Positions 12,382 through 24,300 of a stretch of 64,000 nucleotides of DNA are shown here, piece by piece. Position 1 is the stretch's first letter. Each line of letters begins with the position of its first letter. Under the pieces are notes generated by a model. That model saw only the letters and a list, made by a program, of their open reading frames with translations, was not told the DNA's origin and did no database searches. This DNA comes from Trichaptum fuscoviolaceum (lineage: Eukaryota > Basidiomycota > Agaricomycetes > Hymenochaetales > Trichaptaceae). The stretch spans positions 5,357,671 through 5,421,670 of the forward strand of contig CAJSYZ010000002.1 in the NCBI GenBank assembly GCA_910574455.1, given 5' to 3'. The translations under genes were made by a program, and so were the position numbers.

Positions 12382-15300
12382 ATGGCCTCGCAGGACACGA
12401 CATGCTACACCATAGTTTACGAAGATAGCACGGAAAGCCCGACCACGCAGGAGCTTCGCTCTGCACTCGAGAAGGGCTCTGATGAGGTCAAGGTAGACAC
12501 CCTGAGGAAGATCATCATCTCAACAATTAATGGAAATGCTCAAGTATGTGCTACTTGGTACCTGTACCGGCATGTTGACAAGAGCTGTTTTCACCTGTGG
12601 ATGTAGCCTCAGCTACTTATGCCCATCATTCAATATGTTATGCCGAGTAAGAACAAACAGCTCAAGAAGCTGCTTCACTATTACTGGGAGGTCTGCCCGA
12701 AGTATGATGAGAATGGGAAGCTGAAGCAGGAGATGATTCTCGTATGGTGCGTGTCGATCTGACTTACAAACCAAAACATAGCTAACGCCTGCCCACGAAA
12801 AGTAATGCAATTCGAAACGACCTTGTAAGTCGAAGACCAGTAACATTCCATTATCAGCACTCTTACACTATGACTACAGCAACATCCCAACGAGTATATT
12901 CGCGGCGCAACCCTCCGCTTCTTGCAAAAGATATCAAAAGATGCGGAGCTTCTGGAGCCGCTCATCCCAACCTGCCGCTCGTGCCTTGAACACCGTCACT
13001 CCTACGTCCGCAAGAACGCCGTCTTCGCCGTGTACACCATCTACAGGCAATACGAACACCTCATCCCCGATGCACCCGAACTGATACAGACATTCCTCGC
13101 TGCGGAGAGCGATGCGACGTGCAAGCGCAACGCCTTCGTCTTCCTCGCAAATTGTGCGATGCCGAAGGCGGTGGAGTACATCCTGAGCGTATACGACCAG
13201 ATCTCGAGCATGGATGAGCAGCTTCAGCTGAGCATTATTGAGGTGATAAGGCTGGACTGTAAAAACGACACGGCACATCGGGTGAGCAATGCATCCGTTG
13301 ATTAAATCCTGTTTCGCTCATTTGATGGAATAGGCACGGTATATTCGGTGCATTTTCGAGCTCTTGACTGCGTCATCACATGCCGTAAAATACGAGGCGG
13401 CGACAACTCTCACTAGCTTAACACAAAACGCTGCTGCTGTTAAAGGTATTCCATTACTCCAGCTCTTCTGTTGCTATGCTAACATCATACTAGCCGCCGC
13501 GTCATGCTTTATTGAGCTCGCTGTGAAAGAGTCGGATAACAATGTTAAGCTCATTGTTTTGGACAGACTTGAGACCCTCCGCCAAAAGCATGAGCACGTC
13601 ATGGATTCGCTTGTCATGGATATCCTTCGAGTCCTTTCGAGGTAATAGTCAAAAGGTGGTTTACTATGTGGATGCTGACTGTAAGTGGTAGCCCCGATCT
13701 CGAAGTACGCCGAAAGGCTATCGGGATTAGTTTGGCAATGGTCACAAGCCGAAACGTCGAAGAGGTTGTACTTTTCCTCAAGAAGCAACTGCAGCGAACG
13801 ATGACCGAGGACTACGAGAAGGTTTGTCTTCCCTTCATCATATATATGCCTTAGACTAATCTAGGTTATCTAGATTCAGGAGTATCGTCAACTATTAATT
13901 CAATCCATCCACGTTTGCGCCGTGAAGTTCTCAGAAGTCGCTGCTAGCGTAGTACACGCCCTCATGGAGTTCCTCGGCGAGTCAAACAACCCAGCCGCAG
14001 TCGATGTCATAGCGTTTGTCCGGTGAGTTCACGTAATCTACAAACAACGTATTTTAAACTCAAACTGAGCACTTTTAAAGTGAGGTGGTTGAGAAATTCC
14101 CAGACCTTCGACCTACTATCACCGAGAAACTTGTCCACACGTTTGGTGAAATCAAGTCCGGCAAGGTTTACCGCGGTGCACTCTGGATCGTGGGTGAGTA
14201 CTGTTCGTCAGCCCCAGAGATCCAGGCAGTCTTCCAGGAACTACGCAAGGTGCTCGGTGAAATTCCTATCCTAGCGTCAGAGCAGAGACTATTAGATGAG
14301 GCGGGGGGTGATGAAGACGAGGACAAGAGTAAGGACGACGCGAAGGAGACGAAGACCACCAAGCCCAGGATCTTGGCTGATGGGACTTATGCGACTGAAT
14401 CGGCGTACACGAGCTCATCGTCCGCACGGTTAGAAGCGGTGAAGGCTGCTGCAAAACCTCCTCTGCGAAGTACGTCTTCTGATTGATGCGAAAGGTCTTA
14501 TCAAGCTGATATGAATCTGGCGCCGAAGCTCTCATCTTGCAGGGAGATTTCTACACGGGATCTGTTCTTGCTTCAACGCTGACAAAGCTCACTCTTCGCT
14601 TCTCCGAAGTCTCTTCTGATGTCGAGTCGACCAACGCACTTCGTGCTGAATCAATGTTGATTATGACTTCCATTATCCGTATTGGACAATCTAAATTCGT
14701 CACAATTCCCATTGACGAGGACTCTCAAGAGCGCATCATGAACTGTTTGCAAACTCTCAGCAACTTCAAAGTCAAGGAGGCCGCAGAGGAGGTCTTCCTA
14801 AAGGAGACAAAAGCCGCCTACAGCAAGATGGTCCACGCCCAAGAGGTATCTAGAGCTAGTCTTTCACTCTACTGAGGATGGAGCTGATAGTTCGTTCGCA
14901 GAAAAAGGCAGCCGAGAAGAAAGAGAAGGAGACCAAAAAGTCCGTGGTTCAATGTGACGACCTCCTCACCTTCCGCCAATTCTCAAAGAAAGCAGCGGAT
15001 GATGTTATTGATGTGAGTTTGTTCTTAATGCGGACTTTGGCTACAGATACTCAATGTCTCTTATAGTATGACGAGGATGTTGGGCGTGCTACCGGCGCTG
15101 GAGAAGTTCAGGAAGACTTCATTTCCAGTCTCAGCAGGATCTCCCAACTCACCGGCTTCTCTGATGCCGTATACGCCGAGGCGTATGTCAAAGTCCACGG
15201 CTTTGATATTCTTCTCGGTAAGAAATACATTCGCAATTGAGACGCTAATGATTCTTACTTCTCCCTTTTCATTTCAAGATGTGCTACTGGTCAACCAGAC

Positions 15301-16087
15301 TGCAGATACGCTCCAAAACCTTTGCCTGGACTTTGCAACCTTGGGTGACTTGAAGCTGGTTGAGCGGCCCACAATTCATACACTTGCCCCTCACAGTTTC
15401 TTGAGCATCAAAGCTACGATTAAAGTGTGTTCTTTCTCCCAAATATCATTCGACAAGCACTCATCGCTGTTGTACAGGTCTCTTCGACTGAAACTGGAGT
15501 GATCTTCGGAAACATACTATGGGAGGGAGTGGGCCTGACGGAGTCATGCGTCGTGCTGAACGATATTCATATTGACATCATGGACTACATCAAGCCTGCA
15601 TACTGTAACGAGGCACAATTCAGAAGCATGTGGACAGAGTTCGAGTGGGAGAACCGCGTCAATGTTACGACGACCATTACGTATGTATATCTGTCTCTCT
15701 GCGAGGGATGTTTTTTTCTGACTTGGCTCATCAACATACAGGGATCTCCAAGGCTATCTGAAACACATCATGAACTCAACGAACATGGCATGCCTCACGC
15801 CAGAAGGTGCTATGTCCGGTGACTGCGACTTCCTTTCCGCGAATCTGTACGCGCGCAGTCTGTTCGGAGAGGATGCTCTGGCGAACTTGAGCATCGAGAA
15901 GATGGAGACAGGATCGATTTCAGGACATGTGCGTATACGAAGTAAGACGCAAGGTATAGCTTTGTCTCTCGGAGATCGCATCACGCTTGGTATGTATCTT
16001 CCCCTTTCTACTTCATGCCCTACGAATTTCAAGCTTACCTTCTGTCTCACAGCTCAAAAAGAGAACAAGGCACCTATACCGCTATAA
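12382..16087 (+). CDS. SEC26: Coatomer beta subunit (beta-COP)
   Basis: COPI coat subunit acting in retrograde Golgi-to-ER vesicle traffic. The N-terminal adaptin-like HEAT solenoid is clear: [74 protein letters not shown]. It is followed by a charged linker (about 14280-14350) and a C-terminal appendage region ([36 protein letters not shown]). It ends [11 protein letters not shown] with TAA at 16085-16087. There are many introns. A 22-nt exon (12803-12824) supplies most of CNAIRNDL just before HPNEY. No lesion is seen, and length matches the family (about 950 residues). It is convergent with the NIF3 gene, with about 90 bp between stops. Confidence 0.95.
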
Positions 16088-16179
16088 TACAGATTGTTTT
16101 CATTTTTTTCTCCTGCTGGACTGTGTGTTAGATACATATACATTTTTTTAACTCCTTGCTCTCAAGATATGGCCTTGAC

Positions 16180-17326
16180 TCATATGATCTCAAGGGGGTG
16201 CCGGTCCGTCTTGCTAATTGATATCTGCACATCACTGAATGATTCACTCCCGGAGACAATGTTGGACTGAAGCCTGGTGGCAAGTTCTGGGAGATATCCT
16301 CTTTCTGTGTTGGTGTGACCGCCTTTTCGATTCGGGTTTTAGCTCTCAAACAATATGAGAAGGCAGGGAAACATACACAACACCACATATCTATTCATTG
16401 CGATAGCTGCCAAGACTTCATGCTGAACAATGCTCCGTTAGGATATCGTTTAGGGTAAAAGTAGCGGACTCACATGCTGCATTTCTCCAGTAAAATAGAG
16501 ATCAGCATCGACGCCTTGGAAGACAGATGCACCAGAACCAGCACAGATGGCAATTGTCCGGATTTTCTTATTCGATGGACTTTGCTCATAAGGTTGTGCG
16601 ACTTGCACTAAACCCAATATCGTTAGGATTTGGCTGACTAGTCTCTGTATAAACAGACTGACCATGTTGTAGTTTCAAGTGCTTCTTTATATTTGCAACC
16701 GCCTCTTGAATCGATATCCCTTCTGGTAGAGTGACTTTCCTGCCCACGCCTCCGGCATCATCGTTCTTATCGGTGATATAGGCAACTTCGCTTGGCCCAA
16801 AGGCCTTCGCTAGCCAGTCATTGATCCCTCCTTTGACCGAGTCCAGCGCTGTATGCGGGCAGTAAACACTGATTCCAGCTTGCACACAGCGAAGGAGTGA
16901 TGCTTGGAGCGGATTTGCAAGGGTCAACTTAGAGAGCGGTCTGAAGATAGTTGGGTGGTAGGAAACGATGACGCTGGCATTTGAGTCAAGAGCTTCTTGT
17001 ACAACAGGAGGCGTGAGACTGAAGCGAAAGATTAGTTACGACGTGAGCGTAGGGACAAAGATGCATACCAACTCATTCGTTAGAAGAATAGCATTTCCAG
17101 GTCTTGGGATTGGAGCCTCTTTCTCGCGATGATTAGTCCTTCTTGTTCTAATAGCTGATTGACAGTTGGGTGAGTACCTAGCAGAAGGCCAACCTAGTAA
17201 ACATTTTCAGTGTTCATGACCACCACTGTCACCAGTTCGAAGAATACGCACATTATCCCATGTTTCTGCTAGCCGCAAGGGAGCGACTCGTTCCATAGCA
17301 GCGCATACTGCTCTCACGAAAGACAT
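16180..17326 (-). CDS. NIF3: NIF3-family metal-binding protein
   Basis: Conserved NIF3/DUF34 protein, sometimes named GTP cyclohydrolase 1 type 2-like; its cellular reaction is not settled. The N-terminus MSFVRAVCAAMERVAPLRL-AETWDNVGLLLG is typical. Next come VIVSYHPTIFRPL with a conserved metal-site His, ISVYCPHTALDSVKGGINDWLA, TIAICAGSGASVF and DLYFTGEMQHHEVLAAIA. After an intron the C-terminal GHTNTERGYLPELATRL holds further metal-ligand residues, and the protein ends DRHPLEII with TGA at 16180. Five or so short introns are needed. The start at 17326 is the only ATG that gives the family N-terminus. Confidence 0.9.
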
Positions 17327-17729
17327 CACGATAAAGGGTTGAAATGGGGAGTATTCAAGCTTTGCTTAAACTCGAGTCTAAGCTTTGCTCATCGCCTTGA
17401 TCGACGAACAGACGTTCTCACGCATGCAGATAGCAGTAGTAAACAGTGGACACAAGTACTATCTTGTCTCTTCTTATGACATCTTTTCCTCCTACCCCCT
17501 CAAGTTAGCATTCATTATGCACAGTCGCTGTGAGAATACTGGTTGCAGCCGCACATGGTCGTCAGGAACGATGGCCGACTGGCGCGGAATTGTACAAGAA
17601 GTCAAGTTACTGTGTATCACCATCCGCAGTGCGCAGTCCCCCGTCAACTTATAGAATAACGCGAAAGGATCTACTCAGCCAAAAGCCAAACAACCGTTCT
17701 TGTACTCCTCCCATTACTGCAGTTGTGGT

Positions 17730-18871
17730 ATGCTTTTATCGCCAACCATATTTGCGCCTCTGTGGGACTCCCTGTCGACTATACCTTCGGTTGTAAACGA
17801 CATAGACAGTTCTTACGGCCCTCCGACGAAGGTCCAAAGGCTCCAATACCGTGAGCTCAGTGCTCATCCAAGCTTTCGGTTGATTGAGGGAGTTTGATTA
17901 GATGATGTGGATAAAGCTTCGAAATCTATAAGAGACGCATTTCACGATGATCCTATGTTCGTTTATCAGAGGGATACACCGGTCGGTTGATAAATTTCTT
18001 TGAATTGATAGCTCAGATTTTCAACTGTTGTTCTAGGATGCTAAAGCTCCTGGAAAGCTCATAGAAGAAGTGACGCGATCTGTTTGGAAATACAATCTTA
18101 TGGATTCGGTTAGTCGCGGCGCTGCTTGGACTATAAACCACGGTGATGCTGTTGCAATTTCGTCAGTATTCAAACAAACAAAATTTTGTTCCTTTTTCTT
18201 ATATTTCTCATTATTTTAGGACACCAGCAGAGGCTGATGCGCCGAATAAACGTCCGACGCATCGATTGCATGACTTTCTCATGAAAGCAATAGGAAAGTT
18301 ATTGCAGAAGTTTGTTTCTCCTGAGCAGAGAAAGGTGAAGATCGATTTATGTCTTTAGATGGATTTCTGAGCGTTGCGGCTAATGGTTTTATCCCCGCCG
18401 AAGCGTCAAGAAGAAATAAATATCAAGCTCACGAAGTTGATAAAAGACACTCTCGGTGCGAAAGCCAAAGATATGATGTACTTGAATATCCTTGCTACAG
18501 CACCTGCCTGTCAAGGCCAAGGCTACGGTAGCGCGCTAGTGCAGTCTTTCACGGATGCAGTCAGTGTCCAGCCCTCCCTTTTCTTCATCGTGTAGCTAAT
18601 ATGTTTAACTCTAGGCTGATGCTAGAGGCCGTGCTGCATACCTTCTATCCAGCAACATAAACAATACGGCATTCTACAATTCGTTGGGATTTGTTATAGT
18701 AAGCGAAGCTCGGTTAGGTGAAGATAATCCTACATGGCAGAAGGATCCTGTAATTGTCCCGCTGGTGCGTTTCGCTCTTATGCATGTGGGATTTTGCTCA
18801 AAGGAAAACAATCAGATGATCCGCAAACCTAAGGAAAAGGATTATGATGAAAAAACTTCGTCTCTGATTTG
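17730..18871 (+). pseudogene. GNAT N-acetyltransferase gene with in-frame stop
   Basis: Fungal-type GNAT protein of the kind found in many Agaricomycete paralogues. Recognisable pieces are LRELSAHPSF-like ELSAHPSFRLIEGV, DAFHDDPMFVYQRDTP, the acetyl-CoA loop APACQGQGYGSALVQ (about 18500-18550) and SSNINNTAFYNSLGFVIV. It ends PLMIRKPKEKDYDEKTSSLI after a last intron. Reading ELSAHPSFRLIEGV straight on into LDDVDKASKSI needs a TGA codon at 17895-17897, and no intron removes it. The join near 18335-18390 also needs an awkward acceptor to avoid another TGA. Either the gene is newly inactivated or translation begins downstream at ATG 17959-17961 or so. The GNAT core itself looks undamaged. The upstream ATG at 17730 is tentative. 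Confidence 0.6.
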
Positions 18872-19702
18872 AAACCTCTCCGGTGCAAAAATGTACTGGC
18901 CTCCCAAATGTTGGGACCTCCTTGGGTGTTGACAGAATTCATATGAAAAGGAATTTAGGTTGATCCTCTTGTGTGATTTCTCAAAGTGATCAGCAGGATT
19001 GCCTCTTCGACTATTGGTAAAAATCGTTTCATTGCAGACTCTGTATTCGCAATCATCAAAGAGAAGGATAGCCTTGTTCAGCCCGCGCGGGTCATTCGAA
19101 TTAATAGATAAGAACTCGGTATGTCTATATAAACATAGCCTTGACAAGTGTATGCAACTTGAATAACCCCCAACAGCCGCTTCGGCGACAGTAGTTGTGC
19201 AACACTCTGTCCACGTCATTTGAAGAAGCAGACCCTTCTGTCATTCAACGTCGGGCGGTCCGGTTACTACCCTCGGCGAAATTTTATACAAATAAAACCG
19301 ACTCTATCAGTTGCCAGTGAAGCCTTTGTATACATATCACGGGTCTGGGTGAAGTAAGCGTTTGCACAAGTCTTTACGCACACTATACCCTGGAATGTGT
19401 TCAAATGCCTTCCATCATATTACCAGCTTAAACCGCACTCTGCTTCGATGAAATGAGAAGGGATCAATTCACCGAAGCCAGTGGAGCTCCTACCGGATAA
19501 ACGACAGCGCGCTACATATAATCTCTCCTGTACAGACGTTTCTGCGGCCCGGGTGTCTCTACATACATATGCAAGATCCACTGTTCTATCGTGATTCTAA
19601 TACCTCAGAAATCCTTGTGACCTCTTATAATCTCTCCGTTTACAATGTGGAAAGATTCTCCTTAGACGAACAGGCCCTCGGAGACTGAACAGCTTACTGG
19701 AC
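18872..19702. other. Intergenic, polygalacturonase promoter region
   Basis: About 830 bp with only short, unrecognised open frames. It should hold the promoter of the polygalacturonase gene. No specific regulatory site is claimed. Confidence 0.5.
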
Positions 19703-21304
19703 ATGCTCGCTTTACTCTCTTTACCAGTTCTTGTTTTCGTGGCTTCAGTTGAAGCTGCTTGTACGGCAACTATCAACTCCCTCTCCGATGTTGCAGCCGC
19801 AGCTAGCTGTGCGACTGTCAACGTTAACGGATTTACCGTGCCGGCCGGTGAAGGTTTCACGCTGGCTCTCGCAACTGGAGCGACGGTCAACCTGAGTGAG
19901 TCATCGCAGATTCGACTATGTAATAAATAATTGACTGAGATTCCTTGCAGATGGTGACATCTTGTTTGGAAACCAGACCGGCGGGTGGGCGGGGCCATTA
20001 TTCACAATCAGTTAAGACCCATCATTGCGTACTCTTGAAGTTACATTCTTAAAGACTGCGTGCAGGCGGGACAGATGTTACGTGTATGTATGCCCCTCAT
20101 TATACTCCCTCATGATATTTGCTAAATTGCGAATGCACAGTCAATGGTAATGGTCACAAGTTTGATGGCGGAGGACCTTTCTATTGGGTAAGCCAGTTGA
20201 TTCTCTCCGGTGAGCTGTAATGCTCACATATCGTATCGGTAGGATGGGCAGGGAGGAAGCGGTGGTGTCACCAAGCCCCAGCCTATGATGAAGTACGTCC
20301 TTGCATTTTGTCTGAGATGCACTGCTGATATATTGCTCCTTTATTGTACAGAATTAGGATATCAGGAACATTCTCGAACGTCAATGTTGTCAATGCACCG
20401 GCCCGCACCTTCAGTGTCTCCAATCCTGGTCCGCTTGTCATTTCGAGTGTTAATGTTGATAATTGTGTGTTGCGTGCTATCCCCTACTTCAAAATGCTAA
20501 ACCAAACACCCTTTTCGTTAGCTCAAGGAGATGCTGCAAACTCCAACAGTGGCGGCAATCCCGCAGCTAAGAACACCGATGGCTTTGACGCTTCTACGAC
20601 TAATTTGGTACATTTGTCGATAACTAGTGAGTATCCTAAGGGAAACTTAATGGTGTTTTATAGACGATCGAAAATTGCACCGTTAAGAATCAGGACGACT
20701 GCCTTGCTATCAATGCAGGCTCTAATATCGTGTTCACTGGCAATACGTGTTCTGGTGGCCATGGCATATCTATTGGATCCATCTCCTCCGATGCTACTGT
20801 CTCCGGAATCGTGATCTCTGACAACAATATCATCAATAAGTGAGTTCATTTTGCGGCAATTTAAATTCATTCAATAGTAAATCTCGGTGAACTCTAGTGA
20901 TCAAGCGTTACGCATAAAGACGGATTCTGATGCAACAGGATCATCCGTGTCTAACGTGACTTATTCCGTATGTGCTTGTCCCTCCAGATTTCCTACCGTG
21001 ACGCAAGATCAATGGATGTTTTGTACAGGGAAACACCGCGTCCGGCATTCGCAAGTTTGGCGTCCTGATCGACCAGAGCTACCCTTCAACCCTCGGAACG
21101 CCCGGAAACGGCGTGACTATCTCCGGAGTGAACTTTGTGGGGTCGACAACCTCGATCACCGTTAACAGCGGGGCCGACCGCGTCGCTGTGAATTGCGGTG
21201 TTGGTACGTGCGAAGGGACCTGGGACTGGAGCCAGCTGAAAGTGTCTGGCGGCGTCGCAGGGCCGATCACGAATTTCAACGGCATTTCAGGATATTCACA
21301 GTAG
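19703..21304 (+). CDS. Secreted endopolygalacturonase, GH28
   Basis: Pectin-degrading enzyme that hydrolyses alpha-1,4-galacturonosyl bonds outside the cell. The N-terminus [18 protein letters not shown] is a signal peptide. About eight short introns interrupt the gene. All four GH28 active-site blocks are present: NTDGFD (about 20575), NQDDCLAIN (about 20690), GGHGISIGS (about 20755) and the substrate-binding RIKT (about 20910). The beta-helix regions [13 protein letters not shown] and [14 protein letters not shown] precede them. It ends [10 protein letters not shown] with TAG at 21302-21304. The intact catalytic Asp residues and His suggest an active endo-acting enzyme. Beside housekeeping genes it marks a plant-cell-wall-degrading lifestyle. 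Confidence 0.93.
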
Positions 21305-21550
21305 TAATAACTGCTACCTGATCATTGTCTTGAGAATGAGATGCAGACCCATATAAGACGGCGACTGTATCTTCGGACTTCGCTTGCATTGCCTTGCTAC
21401 TGTCCACCTTTCTAAGTTACTTGTTGAGTCTCAAGCCATTATGATCTTTTATCTTAGTTTGAGTATTTCTAAGTAGTCTCATGAGGCTATTATTTGGATT
21501 CGAAGGCATATGCGCACAAGGAGAATAAATTGGCACGAAATGGCGCGAAA

Positions 21551-21650
21551 TTCCCGCTACCCCTTGGGTAGCTGGGTATTCTTAGGGTATGCAACCGTGT
21601 CCAGCGCCTGCCAAAAGTCAAAAGGTCACGTGAAATTGCCTTATAAGTTA
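21551..21650. repeat. Intergenic repeat, copy 1 (left part missing)
   Basis: It begins at TTCCCGCTACCCCTTGGGTA and runs through GCAACCGTGTCCAGCGCCTGCCAAA to a GTCACGTGAAATT block. It matches copy 3 (24201-24300) over its length but lacks the palindromic left part. About 100 bp further on, both copies share CGCAATC...GTCGCCAAC...TCTTTCTTCTC, so similarity extends into a promoter-like region. Confidence 0.75.
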
Positions 21651-21820
21651 AACCTGCCTATTAAAGAAGGCGTTCTAATCGAACATTCTGATGTACTCAA
21701 TTACTAATAATGACGCAATCTGAGACATTGCGCCAACGCGCCAGCTTGTCCGTCCTCGCCATTGTCGCCAACACTTAACGTTCGTCCTCTTTCTTCTCCT
21801 TCGTCTTCAGCAGCGAGGTA

Positions 21821-22760
21821 TGTCCTCGCTATCGCAGGCGCTTTCCCAAAGCCAATGTCAGAATGTTATGCAGGGTAAGCACGTGCCAAGTTCACGAATG
21901 AACGACCTCTCATATTAGCATTACCGGCTAGGTATTCTGCAAGCAGAAGCCCCAATTACAGGGCACATAACGCTTCGTCCTAAGGGCGCGCAGAGCGCAA
22001 CCCGCATGCTCGCGCGTGTCTTCAAAAGTTGCTCGCCTGTGCTTAGCGCCCGACCCAACTGTAGCTCTTGAGCTTGCTCAGAATGAGGCGACAAAAGCTG
22101 ATAAAGTTAAAAAAAGGCGGCAATCATACGGAGGCTGGAAACCCGGTGAAAGTGTATGGTCTGATGAGGCGACTGCATGCCGCTTTACGTGGACGAGCAT
22201 TGCGCAACTCCTCCCCGGTCTTTCTTCCGTCTTTGACGCTCTGCCTCCCATTTTTCAACCCACTTCTCCATTTTTCCTCTACTATCCGCATTCTCGACAT
22301 TGACAGTTGCAATCATCTTCCTCCAGTCAAAGCTCAGCGCAAATGCCGTTGAATAAAAGAAACTCGAGTGCTCGGAGTAAGGTACACCGTACTGCATGAG
22401 CTTAGCAGTGGAATTTCGTGCGGGGTGCAGGTACGTATAGGGCAGACGGGATTGCTGTTAAGCAAGGATTTGTGGGATGGAGGGCGAGAGTTCTGTGCCC
22501 ATGGAGGTGTGTATGTCCATCCCGTCGCATGGTTCAGACTGACCATGACCGAACACCATAGCCTAAGTGGCCCTTGTCCGCACATCCCTGACAACCTCAC
22601 CATACCCCAGTTTCTTCTTGAATCTCACCATCCAACTCGCCCGGTACGCACTGGCCATATACCTTGGCTCATCGAGGATGCCACTGGTCGGGCAATTGCT
22701 TTCAAGGAGTTTAATGATATAATAGAATCCTGTATGTAATTTGTACGGATGTAAAGAAAA
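21821..22760 (+). pseudogene. Mosaic segment 1: unknown fragment plus acyl-CoA-ligase N-terminus
   Basis: A short spliced frame at 21821 (MSSLSQALSQSQ, intron, GILQAEAPITGHITLRPKG) is followed by an unrecognised frame (WKPGESVW region, about 22030-22160). The clear part is 22545-22739. MTEHHSLSGPCPHIPDNLTI continues into PQFLLESHHPTRPVR and PWLIEDATGRAIAF, the typical start of fungal AMP-binding 4-coumarate/acyl-CoA ligases. It stops after 64 residues at a TAA, with none of the catalytic domain present. Between repeat copies 1 and 2. It reads as a captured gene fragment, not a functional gene. Confidence 0.6.
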
Positions 22761-22935
22761 AAATGTTTTTCTTCTCTAACAATAACTTCGTACCCGTCCA
22801 TGGGTAGCGGGCTCTGCTGTGAGGAACTCGCAGCCTCTAACTGCTTTTTCCCGCGACCCCGTAGGGTTCGCTTGGGTACCTTAGGAAAACGCAACTGTCC
22901 GGATTCTCTGCCAAAACTCATCCGGTCTCGTGACC
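22760..22935. repeat. Intergenic repeat, copy 2
   Basis: Carries the full module: a pyrimidine-rich lead with AACAATAACTTCGTACCC, then GGGTAGCGGGCT, the near-palindrome CTGTGAGGAACTCGCAG, and CCGCGACCCCGTAGGG, followed by a GCAACTGTCC...TGCCAAAACTCATCC tail. It matches copies 3 and 4 with scattered substitutions. Confidence 0.8.
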
Positions 22936-24112
22936 TGCACTTTCGGTACCGAAACTACCTTTCAAAGTAAGTTGTTCTCACGCGTTTTTGCACCCAGCGT
23001 AAGTCCTTGACGATCCACCCTTCGCAGGTCAATGGCGTGCTGCCCTGCAGTACCTTCGCAATGAACAACAGCAGCCCAAGCGTCTCCGTGTCTACAACTC
23101 ACGGTGGTACGAAACCACCGTAGTCTGGGAGGACATCCAGCACTGGCAACAAGCGGACCAAGACTGTGTCAGGGACTCAGGTGAGTGAGCATTGTAGCTG
23201 CTGAAAACACGGGGCAAACTGCTCAAGCACAGCTGGTCCTGCTGCACGTCCAAGCTCAAATTGTGGCACATGGGTACGTGGCCCGGGCTTTGAGTGGGCA
23301 CACCGTGTCCTCTCTGGCAGTATTGCAGGTCGCTTAACTGGAAGTCGGCGCGAGGAACGAAGGTCATTGGCGGCGGGACTGGGTATGATGGTGTCTTTGC
23401 GAATGTCACTGCGAAACTGAGCCTCTCCAAGGCCATAGTGGAAGGTGAGCCTAATTTGCTGCATTAGCAGATTGCTTCTTTACTTTGTAGTCTAACGGGT
23501 CTGTTTCAGCTACTTTTGCATCCCATATTCAATAGAAGACAGTGTCAATGTTATACTGGAGGAGACAGAGAAGGATGCACCACCATTGTACGCTGCCGAT
23601 CAGGCGGATGTTGTCCCGCCGGACTGGGAGACAACAGACTGGGAGACAACAGCCCATGCGCCTTCGTCCTTATCGCCGGGAATGATGCTTCAAGGCGAGC
23701 GCCCGATTGATGGTCTCGCAACGGGCACGCTCTTCTCATTTGCTTGGAACATGCTTGTTTCTATTTGCATCCAATTCGTGGGCTTTCCGCTTACCTACCT
23801 CCTGCATACTACACATGCGGCGAAGCTTTGTGCTTGTGGTGGTCTTGGCTTGCCGCTGCTGCAATATGGGTTTGCGTTGAGGATGGACAAGGATGACGAA
23901 GGCATAGGCACGAATGATGAAGTGAGCATGTGGGGTAGCTGGGGAAATCCTGAAGACACTGTACCTCCACCTCCGCTGATGTTTGATACAGCTGCGGCTG
24001 CTGAAAGTTGGGCAGCTACTCACAATGGTACTGTTCCTGTGGCAGATGCTTCTGTGGCAGCAAGAGTATGGTGTATAATACTTCTGTATTGTATGTGTGC
24101 TTAAAAATATAA
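22936..24112 (+). pseudogene. Mosaic segment 2: BSD2/NDFIP-like membrane-protein fragment
   Basis: An unrecognised frame (about 23030-23180, QWRAALQYLRNEQQQPKRL) precedes a BSD2-like region. GTKVIGGGTGYDGVFANVTA (about 23360-23420) is followed after an intron by DAPPLYAADQADVVPPDWETT, then TGTLFSFAWNMLVSICIQFV and GFPLTYLLHTTHAAKL, which is a membrane hairpin. The family (DUF2370) are Golgi/ER adaptors for Rsp5-type ubiquitin ligases. There is an exact 15 bp tandem duplication giving DWETTDWETT at about 23621-23650. The last exon stays open from 23586 to 24104, but the N-terminal PY-motif region is missing and a foreign frame is fused upstream. Between repeat copies 2 and 3. Confidence 0.65.
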
Positions 24113-24300
24113 TTTTTTTCTTCCTCTCACTCTTGCTCTAACCGCATTCCCGGGTAGCGGGCTTTGCTGTGAGTTAACTCACAGCCTTTAACTGCTTGTT
24201 CCCGCTACCCTTAAGGTAGCAGGGTATCCTATGGCGTATGCAACTGTGTCCAGCGCCTGCCAAATCTCATCCAGTCACGTGAAATTTCCTTTATGGGTAA
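24113..24300. repeat. Intergenic repeat, copy 3 (most complete)
   Basis: Contains outer inverted arms GGGTAGCGGG (24152-24161) and CCCGCTACCC (24201-24210) around a perfect 20 bp palindrome GCTGTGAGTTAACTCACAGC (24166-24185). The tail GCAACTGTGTCCAGCGCCTG...GTCACGTGAAATTTCC matches copy 1. It could extrude a cruciform or end in a Helitron-like hairpin. Neither is proven. Confidence 0.82.
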
